From Chitinophagaceae bacterium (GTDB lineage Bacteria; Bacteroidota; Bacteroidia; Chitinophagales; Chitinophagaceae), in assembly GCA_003456175.1 (NCBI GenBank), contig DMPB01000154.1:3350-11846 (forward strand): a stretch of DNA of 8,497 nucleotides, given 5' to 3'. Each line of letters begins with the position of its first letter. The stretch's first letter is position 1. Below are positions 1 to 6,465 of the stretch, in pieces. Under the pieces are notes generated by a model. It was not told the DNA's origin and made no database searches. It saw nothing but the letters and a program-made list of their open reading frames with translations. The position numbers were made by a program, and so were the translations under genes.

Positions 1-1812
1 AAGTGTTTTTTTAGCATCGCTTTCTGCATTGCTGATAGAATGTTGTGCGTAAAAGCTATTGAAAGTTTGTGCAAGCGTAAATGCAAAATGAGCAATCTTG
101 CTAGGGTCGTGTTCTTGTGCGGCCTCTTGTATTACGCTTGGGAAAGTTTCAAGTTGAACAGCCAAAGCCTTTTCAAGTGGTAGTAAAGATTTGTCGGCAG
201 TATTATTTGTAGCTACAGCATCGCCAGCCTTTCGTAAAATGCTCTTGATGCGTGCATGTGTGTATTGAATGAATGGTCCTGTGAAGCCTTGCATTTCAAT
301 ACTTTCTTCGGGGTTGAATATAATTTTTTTCTTAGGGTCTACACGTAGTAAGAAAAATTTTAAAGCACCTAAGCCAATCATATGATAAAGTGCTTGCAAT
401 TCTTCAGTAGTAAAGTCGTCTACTTTGCCGAGTTCTCTTGTTTTTGCCTCAGCAATAGCAATCATTTCAGCTACTAAATCGTCTGCATCAACAACGGTAC
501 CTTCTCTGCTCTTCATTTTACCGGAAGGTAATTCTACCATACCATAACTTAAATGATAAATACCATCGGCACTTGGTAAGCCTAGTTTTTGACAAATAAG
601 TTTGAGTACTTTAAAGTGGTAGTTCTGTTCATCGCCAACTACATAAATGCTTTCGTTACAACTGTATTGTTGTTGCTTCAGTTCCGCTAAGCCAATATCT
701 TGTGTAATATATACCGATGTACCATCTTTTCTGCGAACTAGTTTTTCATCGAGGCCGTCTGCAGTTAAGTCAATCCAAACGCTACCATCTTCTTTTGTAT
801 AAAATACACCTTTAGCTAAACCCTGTTCTACTAAATCTTTACCAAGCAGATAGGTATTGCTTTCGTAATAAGTAGTGTCAAAATCGCTGCCAATGGTTTT
901 GTAGGTAGCTTCAAAGCCATCGTATACCCATTGATTCATGGTTTTCCATAATTCAATTACCTCAGGCTTGCCTGCTTCCCAATCAATGAGCATTTGCCTT
1001 ACTTCTTGCATAATGGCAGTACTGTTACGAGCAATTTCTTTGATGGCCGCTTTTATTTCTGCACGTTTATCTACCGTAAGCGTATCTTCTTGTAGTTTTT
1101 GATGTAGTTGCGTAGCTTTTATTGCATCGCTTTCATTAACCATACTAGTATCGCCATTTTCAATGGCAACAATAATGGGCTCACTCTCGGCCTTAAGTGC
1201 ATTTTCAAAACGAACATAATAGTCGCCAACTAACTTATCGCCTTTGGTATTAGTGCTTGTTGGTGTAGCACCATTGCCAAATTTTTGCCAGGCAAGCATG
1301 CTCTTGCAAATATGCACACCACGGTCGTTCACTACACAAGTTTTCACCACATCGTTACCAGCAAATTTTAGAATTTCGGCGGTACTCCAACCAACAAAGT
1401 TGTTACGTAAGTGACCAAGGTGTAATGGTTTGTTCGTGTTCGGACTACTATACTCAACCATTACCTTATTGTTTGTAGCACTCCACTTTCCGTAGCTTTC
1501 GTTGTTGGCAGCAACCGAAATTAAGTTAAGCCAATAACTATCTGCAATCGTAATATTTAGAAAACCTTTAATGAGGTTGTAGCTTACGCAAATGTTGTTG
1601 TAGTTTGTTGTTAGGTACTCGCCTAAAGCATTACCAACCGTATCGGGGTTTTGTTTTAACTGCTTTACAAATGCAAATAATACGATGGTATAATCGCCTT
1701 CAAACTCTGGCTTGGTGGCATTAATAGCTATTTGCGTAAGCGGAAGATCAATATTATAAATTGCTTTAACAGCTTGTTGTGTTGCTTGTTGTAATTGTTG
1801 TGTAATGCTCAT
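1..1812 (-). CDS. argS: Arginyl-tRNA synthetase, C-terminus cut by the window edge
   Basis: Cytoplasmic class Ia aminoacyl-tRNA synthetase that joins arginine to tRNA-Arg using ATP. From the ATG at 1812 the frame stays open for 604 codons to the first base of the window without a stop. Residues 1 to about 115 fit the N-terminal tRNA-recognition domain. The HIGH signature is HLGH at 131-134 within SSPNTNKPLHLGHLRNN, which is diagnostic of ArgRS. The KMSKS loop is degenerate, KMKSREG at 432-438. The anticodon-binding helical domain begins near 475, with GPFIQYTHARIKSI at 512-525. A lysine- and glutamate-containing helical insert lies at about 205-275. Bacterial ArgRS proteins are usually 550-600 residues, so probably only a few tens of residues are missing, including the terminal (L)GI..PERM-like end. 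The N-terminus is Gln-rich (QQLQQATQQ). The start lies 33 bp after the mfd stop, so the gene may be read from mfd or from its own promoter. No Shine-Dalgarno sequence is visible. Confidence 0.97.
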   Translation of the reverse strand, partial: MSITQQLQQATQQAVKAIYNIDLPLTQIAINATKPEFEGDYTIVLFAFVKQLKQNPDTVGNALGEYLTTNYNNICVSYNLIKGFLNITIADSYWLNLISVAANNESYGKWSATNNKVMVEYSSPNTNKPLHLGHLRNNFVGWSTAEILKFAGNDVVKTCVVNDRGVHICKSMLAWQKFGNGATPTSTNTKGDKLVGDYYVRFENALKAESEPIIVAIENGDTSMVNESDAIKATQLHQKLQEDTLTVDKRAEIKAAIKEIARNSTAIMQEVRQMLIDWEAGKPEVIELWKTMNQWVYDGFEATYKTIGSDFDTTYYESNTYLLGKDLVEQGLAKGVFYTKEDGSVWIDLTADGLDEKLVRRKDGTSVYITQDIGLAELKQQQYSCNESIYVVGDEQNYHFKVLKLICQKLGLPSADGIYHLSYGMVELPSGKMKSREGTVVDADDLVAEMIAIAEAKTRELGKVDDFTTEELQALYHMIGLGALKFFLLRVDPKKKIIFNPEESIEMQGFTGPFIQYTHARIKSILRKAGDAVATNNTADKSLLPLEKALAVQLETFPSVIQEAAQEHDPSKIAHFAFTLAQTFNSFYAQHSISNAESDAKKTL

Positions 1813-1830
1813 AAATAATGTAATGGTGTG

Positions 1831-1838
1831 CGAAAGTA
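1831..1838 (-). promoter_or_regulatory. Possible Bacteroidota -7 box for argS
   Basis: In the 33-bp gap after mfd, the minus strand reads TACTTTCG. This matches 7 of 8 positions of the Bacteroidota primary sigma -7 consensus TAnnTTTG, and the box ends 18 nt before the argS ATG. No convincing -33 TTG lies about 19-21 bp further upstream. It could let argS be transcribed independently of mfd, but a motif this short can occur by chance. Confidence 0.25.
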
Positions 1839-1845
1839 CAAAGTT

Positions 1846-4800
1846 TTATATGGCTTCGGCAGAGATGGCAGTAGTACCTTGCGGTAAAACAGCACGCTCC
1901 ATTTGTTGAAGAAAGCGAAGCATAGCTTCCATCCCTTTTATATCTTCTACTACCAATAAGAAGTTTTTTCCTGCTTGTTTTAAGCGAGCTTTATTAGTAC
2001 CTGTTTGCAGATATTGTAAAATATTTTTGAATAAGTCGCTTTCAAAGTAAGGACTATCGTTTTTATTAATAAAGTAACAACGAAGTGTATTTTCCTTCAA
2101 AGCCATTTTTTCAAAACCAAGCTTAATAGCACTCCAGCGGCAGCGTACTGTTGTAAACAAATCTTCTACTTCTAGCGGAATATTACCGAAGCGGTCTTGC
2201 ATTTCGTTATGAAACTGCGTAAGTGTTGTTTCGTCTTCACAGTTATCTAAACGCGTATACAAGCTTAAACGTTCTGTAATACTTTCTACATAGCTGTCGG
2301 GTATTAGTATTTCAAGATCCGTATCAATAGTACAGTCATTCACGTAATCGTCTTGCTTACTTATTTCTTCCTTAAATAAATCTTTGAAACTGGTACGTTT
2401 TAGTTCTTTAATAGCTTCCTCCAAAATTTTTTGATACATCTCAAACCCAATTTCAGCCATAAAGCCGGTTTGTTCGCCTCCAAGTAAGTTGCCTGCCCCG
2501 CGTATATCTAAGTCTCGCATAGCAATTTGAAAGCCACTTCCTAAATCTGTGAATTGTTCTAAGGTTTGTAAGCGTTTTCTACTATCGTTTGGTAGCGTAC
2601 TCATAGGTGGCGCTAATAAATAGCAGAATGCTTTTTTATTACTTCTGCCCACACGGCCACGTAATTGGTGTAAATCGCTCAAGCCAAAGTGGTGTGCATT
2701 ATTAACGATGATGGTATTCACATTGGCAATGTCTACACCACTTTCAACAATATTGGTACAAACGAGTACATCGTATTTGCGTTCTACGAAATCTAAAATT
2801 TTCTCTTCTAATTCATGGCCTTCCATTTGCCCATGGGCATAACTAATGTTAAGGTCTGGGCACCAAGCATTAATCATAGCTGCCATTTCAGGTAAGCCTT
2901 GCACCCGATTGTGAATAAAGAATACTTGACCACCTCTGTTGGTTTCAAAATAAATAGCATCTCTAATGGTATCTTCATTAAATACACCTACCTCTGTTTG
3001 AATAGGCTGCCTATTGGGTGGTGGTGTGTTGATGATACTTAAATCTCTGGCACCCATCAAACTAAATTGTAATGTACGGGGTATTGGTGTAGCCGTTAAT
3101 GTTAAACAATCAATGGTAGCACGAAGTGTTTTCAGTTTTTCTTTATGTGCTACACCAAATTTTTGTTCTTCATCAATTACCATTAGGCCTAGGTCTTTGA
3201 ACTTAACTTCTTTTCCTAATAGACCATGCGTACCAACAATAATATCAATTTGCCCTTTCGCCAGTTTTTCTAAAGTGGTCTTTTTTTCTTTTGCACTTTT
3301 AAAACGATTGATATAATCAACCGTAATCGGAAAATCTTTCAGTCGGTCTTTAAAGTTTTTGTAATGCTGAAATGCAAGAATAGTGGTTGGTACCAATACA
3401 GCTACTTGCTTGCCATCTACCGCTGCTTTAAAGGCTGCTCTTATAGCTACTTCTGTTTTACCAAAGCCAACATCACCACACACTAACCGGTCCATAGGGC
3501 TATTGCTTTCCATATCTCGCTTAACATCGGCCGTTGCTTTTGCTTGGTCGGGAGTATCTTCATAAATGAAGCTAGCTTCAAGTTCGGTTTGCATATAGTT
3601 GTCGGGGTTGTATGCGAAACCTTCTTGTGCCTTTCGTTGTGCGTATAGTTTAATTAGGTCGAAAGCAATTTCTTTAACCTTCGTTTTTGTTTTTTCTTTG
3701 AGCTTGCTCCAAACATCGCTACCTAGTTTATTGATTTTAGGTTGTGTACCTTCTTTGCCTGTATACTTTGAAATTTTATGGAGTGAATTAATATTTACGT
3801 ACAGTATATCACTGTCTTTATAAATAATTCTAACGGCTTCTTGCAGCTTACCATTCACTTCAATTTTTTGCAAGCCACTATATGTTCCTACACCATGGTC
3901 AATATGTGTTACATAATCGCCGGGTTGCAAGTCGCGAAGTGTTTTTAACGTTAAGGCTTTACTTTTATTAAAGGCTTGCTTAACCTTATACTTATGGTAG
4001 CGTTGAAAAATTTGGTGGTCGGTGTAGCATACCACTTTAATATCGTTATCAATAAAGCCTTCGTGAATGCTTGTAGCAACTGGGGTGAATTGAATTTCTG
4101 TTTTTAAATCTGTAAAAATGGAGTGCAGGCGTTCTAATTGCTTTGCTTGTTCAGCAAAAAGATAAATATGATATCCTTTTGCTTCATACTCTTTTAAGTT
4201 TTTAATTAGCAGGTCGAATTGCCTGTTAAACGAGGGCTGGGGTTGTGTATTAAATGCAATTTCATAGTTGGCTATGTGTGCTCTAAAACCAAACTCAACG
4301 GTATGAAACTGTTGCAGCTGCCGCTCAGTTGTTGCAGCTGGTACAATATCTTGTAAAGAAATATTTTTTAGAATTTTTGTTTCATCCTCATCGTCGTCAG
4401 GTTCAGTTGTAACTAAACCATCGGCAACACGTTGCAAATACAGGCCAAGGTCTTCTTCTTGTACTTCAATTTTTTCTTTGATTACATCCCAATCTTTTAA
4501 CCATACAACGGTATGTTCAGGAAGAAATTCTAAGAGGGTTACTTTTTCGCCACTATCAAACTGCGTTTCAACGTTAGGGATAATGCTTATTTGTAATAAT
4601 CTGCGTTCACTTAACTGACTTTCTGGGTCGAAAATGCGAATACTATCTACCTCGTTGCCAAATAATTCAATACGATAAGGCTTTTCATTGCCAAAAGAGT
4701 AGATGTCTAAAATGCCCCCCCTTACGGCAAATTGGCCAGGCTCGTACACAAAATCAGTACGAACAAAGCCATACATTACAAACAACTCTAACAAGCCATC

Positions 4801-5319
4801 GAGGTTAATGGTGTCGTTAGCTTTTATTTGAATAATGTTATCACTTAAAGTACTTGGCAACACTACTTTTTCGAATAGTGCCTCCGGATAAGTAATGATA
4901 ATTTTTCGATGCCCACCTCTCGAAAGTTTTGTAAGTGCCTCTGTACGTAGCATTACATTGCTACTGTTCAATAACTTAAAATTCTTTCGATTTTTAAACG
5001 ATGCCGGAAAGTAAAACAAGTCTAATGCACTGGTAATATTTTCCACTGTGTTATGAAAATAGGCAGCTTCTTCAGCATCATTCAAAACTACTAAATGGTT
5101 AAGGCCAGCATCTGTCCAGTCATTACCAAGCACATGCGATGCCGTACCATCGGGGTTGTGTTGGCTGCCTAAAAATAAGGCTGCTAATACCTGTTCTACG
5201 CTTGAGCCTGCAAGGTTAGTAAGGTATATATGTTGCTTGTCTGCATAAAGCAGTTGGCCCGCAAGCTGTTGCAGGCGGGGGTTGCGTTGGTATTGCTCCA
5301 GTAATTGCTGTAAGTTCAT
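1846..5319 (-). CDS. mfd: Transcription-repair coupling factor Mfd
   Basis: Mfd is a DNA translocase that binds RNA polymerase stalled at template-strand lesions, pushes it off the DNA and recruits UvrA for nucleotide excision repair. The 1157 residues compare with 1148 in E. coli, so it looks complete. Domain order is as expected. A UvrB-like N-terminal module with no Walker motif includes the conserved GQFAVRGGILDIYSFG at 195-210. An acidic linker (TTEPDDDEDE) lies at 304-313. The Tudor-like RNA-polymerase-interacting domain contains PGDYVTHIDHGVGTYSGL at 466-483. The SF2/RecG-like translocase has Walker A GDVGFGKT (615-622), DEEQ box (716-719), TATPIPRTL (742-750) and motif VI QLRGRVGR (885-892). 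The TRG region covers about 926-952, and the C-terminal UvrA-masking D7 domain about 1000-1140. The start MNLQQLLEQYQ is the first in-frame ATG and fits the family. Upstream, 133 bp separate it from the amidotransferase, with a hairpin and a possible -7 box between. Confidence 0.98.
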   Translation of the reverse strand: MNLQQLLEQYQRNPRLQQLAGQLLYADKQHIYLTNLAGSSVEQVLAALFLGSQHNPDGTASHVLGNDWTDAGLNHLVVLNDAEEAAYFHNTVENITSALDLFYFPASFKNRKNFKLLNSSNVMLRTEALTKLSRGGHRKIIITYPEALFEKVVLPSTLSDNIIQIKANDTINLDGLLELFVMYGFVRTDFVYEPGQFAVRGGILDIYSFGNEKPYRIELFGNEVDSIRIFDPESQLSERRLLQISIIPNVETQFDSGEKVTLLEFLPEHTVVWLKDWDVIKEKIEVQEEDLGLYLQRVADGLVTTEPDDDEDETKILKNISLQDIVPAATTERQLQQFHTVEFGFRAHIANYEIAFNTQPQPSFNRQFDLLIKNLKEYEAKGYHIYLFAEQAKQLERLHSIFTDLKTEIQFTPVATSIHEGFIDNDIKVVCYTDHQIFQRYHKYKVKQAFNKSKALTLKTLRDLQPGDYVTHIDHGVGTYSGLQKIEVNGKLQEAVRIIYKDSDILYVNINSLHKISKYTGKEGTQPKINKLGSDVWSKLKEKTKTKVKEIAFDLIKLYAQRKAQEGFAYNPDNYMQTELEASFIYEDTPDQAKATADVKRDMESNSPMDRLVCGDVGFGKTEVAIRAAFKAAVDGKQVAVLVPTTILAFQHYKNFKDRLKDFPITVDYINRFKSAKEKKTTLEKLAKGQIDIIVGTHGLLGKEVKFKDLGLMVIDEEQKFGVAHKEKLKTLRATIDCLTLTATPIPRTLQFSLMGARDLSIINTPPPNRQPIQTEVGVFNEDTIRDAIYFETNRGGQVFFIHNRVQGLPEMAAMINAWCPDLNISYAHGQMEGHELEEKILDFVERKYDVLVCTNIVESGVDIANVNTIIVNNAHHFGLSDLHQLRGRVGRSNKKAFCYLLAPPMSTLPNDSRKRLQTLEQFTDLGSGFQIAMRDLDIRGAGNLLGGEQTGFMAEIGFEMYQKILEEAIKELKRTSFKDLFKEEISKQDDYVNDCTIDTDLEILIPDSYVESITERLSLYTRLDNCEDETTLTQFHNEMQDRFGNIPLEVEDLFTTVRCRWSAIKLGFEKMALKENTLRCYFINKNDSPYFESDLFKNILQYLQTGTNKARLKQAGKNFLLVVEDIKGMEAMLRFLQQMERAVLPQGTTAISAEAI

Positions 5320-5328
5320 AGTCCGTTA

Positions 5329-5336
5329 CAAAGATA
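5329..5336 (-). promoter_or_regulatory. Possible Bacteroidota -7 box for mfd
   Basis: The minus strand reads TATCTTTG, an exact match to the Bacteroidota -7 consensus TAnnTTTG, ending 9 nt before the mfd ATG. If used, it would give a nearly leaderless mRNA with only a few untranslated bases. No clear -33 TTG sits at the usual distance upstream. It lies beyond the terminator-like hairpin at 5383-5424, which is where an independent mfd promoter would be expected. Confidence 0.4.
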
Positions 5337-5383
5337 ACAACTCACAAGCCGTTGGGTTGGCGAATTGATGTAGATATAATAAA

Positions 5384-5398
5384 CCTTACGGTAAATGA
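5384..5398 (+). repeat. Dispersed 15-bp repeat, copy A (left hairpin arm)
   Basis: Exact CCTTACGGTAAATGA on the plus strand, in the gap between the amidotransferase and mfd. It pairs with copy B 10 bp away to form the 5383-5424 hairpin. Its outer flank (ATAATAAA) is shared with no other copy. Confidence 0.9.
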
Positions 5399-5408
5399 AT
5401 GACGCAAC

Positions 5409-5423
5409 TCATTTACCGTAAGG
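5409..5423 (-). repeat. Dispersed 15-bp repeat, copy B (right hairpin arm)
   Basis: Exact CCTTACGGTAAATGA on the minus strand, inverted relative to copy A. It starts 29 nt beyond the amidotransferase stop codon in the direction of transcription. The next bases in motif orientation, GTTGC, are also seen one base later after copy C, the only similarity beyond the core between these two copies. Confidence 0.9.
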
Positions 5424-5452
5424 TGAACTTATTTAAAACTATTATGCTAGTG

Positions 5453-6277
5453 TTATTCGGCTTCGGCCAGTTGATGCACAGTATCTAATAAGAAGTTAGG
5501 TAGAATGTGGCTGTAAGTCCAAAGAATTTTATCGGGGTCGTTCAAATGGTCAATCATACTTTGCCATTTTTCGAGGCCGTGGTTTTCTACTACAATTTTT
5601 TTGCGGGCTTCTGTTTGTAAGTGCATGCTCATACCTACAGCATCGGCTTCGGGGTGAAATTGTGTACCTACCATGTGTTCATTAAATCGCATGGCCATAA
5701 TGGCACGTTCGTAGGGAACATGTGGCCGCTCTTTTTCTATGGCTAGTATTTGTCCACCCATACCTTCAATACGAGCCATATCGGGCTCAATTACTTGAAA
5801 GTCGCGGCTATCAACTCCGTAAAATGGGTCGCGGAGGCCTTTAAAAACTTGTTCATGCTGCCCATCTAGCGTCATATGAATCGGGAATACACCAAATGCT
5901 GTTGATACTCGCTTACATACTTTGCCAATATTGAAATAGCGACATGCAAGTTGAAAACTATGACAAATGAAAAATACCTTTTTCTTAGGATAGCCCTCAA
6001 TGCTTGCGTTGTAATCGAGCATTTGTTGAAGCCAGCCGTAATAGGCATTTTCCCAAGCAGTGCCTTCGCTTTCTAGCGGGCTGCCTGGGCCGCCACTGCT
6101 AATGTAGGCATCGTAAGAGGTGTCGGGAACTTGGTTGGTGCGCCGAACATCAAATTCGTCGAAATCAATATCTATGTGGTGTTGTTCTGACCATTGGTTC
6201 ATGATTTCACGAATACAACGCATGCCTTGGTTTTCGAAACCGTCGTATAAATCGAGGATGGCTATTTTTAGTTTCAT
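5453..6277 (-). CDS. Class I glutamine amidotransferase-like protein (GMP synthase GATase-like)
   Basis: A 274-residue cytoplasmic protein with a class I glutamine amidotransferase fold. Enzymes with this domain hydrolyse glutamine and pass ammonia to a synthetase, but no synthetase domain or partner gene is present here, so the substrate is unknown. The triad appears intact: nucleophile Cys105 in FICHSFQLA, then His208 and Glu210 in TQFHPEAD. SSGGPGSP at 60-67 fits the oxyanion-hole strand. The nucleophile elbow is unusual because the family's G-x-C-x-G is F-I-C-H-S here. A helical tail at about 220-274 follows the core. The start is the ATG at 6277 (MKLKIAILDLYDG), where the first beta-strand begins. 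A TTG ten codons upstream keeps the frame open but adds only an unconserved-looking peptide. AAAAGAG just before the ATG could be a weak ribosome-binding site. It may instead be a non-amidotransferase hydrolase of the same fold. Confidence 0.85.
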   Translation of the reverse strand: MKLKIAILDLYDGFENQGMRCIREIMNQWSEQHHIDIDFDEFDVRRTNQVPDTSYDAYISSGGPGSPLESEGTAWENAYYGWLQQMLDYNASIEGYPKKKVFFICHSFQLACRYFNIGKVCKRVSTAFGVFPIHMTLDGQHEQVFKGLRDPFYGVDSRDFQVIEPDMARIEGMGGQILAIEKERPHVPYERAIMAMRFNEHMVGTQFHPEADAVGMSMHLQTEARKKIVVENHGLEKWQSMIDHLNDPDKILWTYSHILPNFLLDTVHQLAEAE

Positions 6278-6304
6278 GCTCTTTTGTTCAATGCTTGCTA
6301 CTTG

Positions 6305-6312
6305 CAAAGTAA
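6305..6312 (-). promoter_or_regulatory. Possible Bacteroidota -7 box for the amidotransferase gene
   Basis: The minus strand reads TTACTTTG, matching 7 of 8 positions of TAnnTTTG, and ends 27 nt before the preferred ATG at 6277. It lies downstream of the strong terminator at 6409-6445, so a separate promoter is expected about here. No clear -33 TTG is present. If it is real, the upstream TTG at 6307 falls within the promoter and cannot be the start codon. Confidence 0.3.
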
Positions 6313-6384
6313 CCGTTTTGTTGGCATTTGATGCTGTATTTGTGTGTTTTTAAGTCGGTAATAGCTATGTTATTGGCTGCAACG

Positions 6385-6399
6385 TCATTTACCGTAAGG
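6385..6399 (-). repeat. Dispersed 15-bp repeat, copy C (single, intergenic)
   Basis: Exact CCTTACGGTAAATGA on the minus strand in the 188-bp gap between the aminopeptidase terminator and the amidotransferase gene. It has no inverted partner, so it forms no long hairpin. It is the only copy preceded in motif orientation by G instead of A. Its left edge overlaps a short palindrome, TAAGGCCTTA (6395-6404). Confidence 0.9.
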
Positions 6400-6408
6400 C
6401 CTTATTGA

Positions 6409-6445
6409 AACAATAATGGGGCTGCGTAGCAGCCCCATTATTGTT
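6409..6445 (-). terminator. Intrinsic terminator after the M42 aminopeptidase gene
   Basis: A perfect 17-bp stem, AACAATAATGGGGCTGC paired with its reverse complement, closes on a 3-nt GTA loop. It begins 20 nt after the stop codon at 6466. The GC-rich top (GGGGCTGC/GCAGCCCC) and the U-rich exit TTATTGTTTC on the minus-strand transcript are typical of rho-independent termination. The AT-rich base of the stem is symmetrical, so it could also stop transcription from the other side. Confidence 0.9.
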
Positions 6446-6465
6446 ATTTGATAGTATATATGCCA

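Larger units (their letters stand above)
5383..5424 (-). terminator. Terminator-like hairpin built from two inverted 15-bp repeats
   Basis: A perfect 16-bp stem pairs 5383-5398 (ACCTTACGGTAAATGA) with 5409-5424 across a 10-nt loop. On the minus-strand transcript it begins 28 nt after the amidotransferase stop codon and is followed by the U-rich tail TTTATTATAT. Position and tail fit an intrinsic terminator for that gene, although the stem is only moderately GC-rich and the U tract is interrupted. Each arm is an exact copy of a repeat found three more times in this window, so the hairpin may have arisen from paired repeats rather than a dedicated terminator. Confidence 0.65.

Noticed and set aside
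513..529. Near match to the 15-bp repeat in argS (TCATTTTACCGGAAGGT)
   Set aside because: It has one extra base and a mismatch, and comes from the codons of the conserved PSGKMK catalytic loop, so protein constraint explains it.
3014..3823. Several open frames on the plus strand opposite mfd
   Set aside because: They are antisense to strongly conserved Mfd translocase sequence, have no recognisable domains, and are explained by its codon bias.
4311..4340. Direct repeat GTTGCAGCTG at 4311-4320 and 4331-4340
   Set aside because: Only 10 bp, in different frames in a variable part of mfd, from codons for AATT and QLQQ. Probably chance.
6278..6307. TTG start at 6307 that would lengthen the amidotransferase by ten residues
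   Set aside because: The ATG at 6277 begins the first predicted beta-strand directly, and the TTG overlaps a candidate -7 box.
6395..6404. Perfect palindrome TAAGGCCTTA next to repeat copy C
   Set aside because: Ten bases only, made by the repeat end meeting the terminator flank, and not seen elsewhere in the window.
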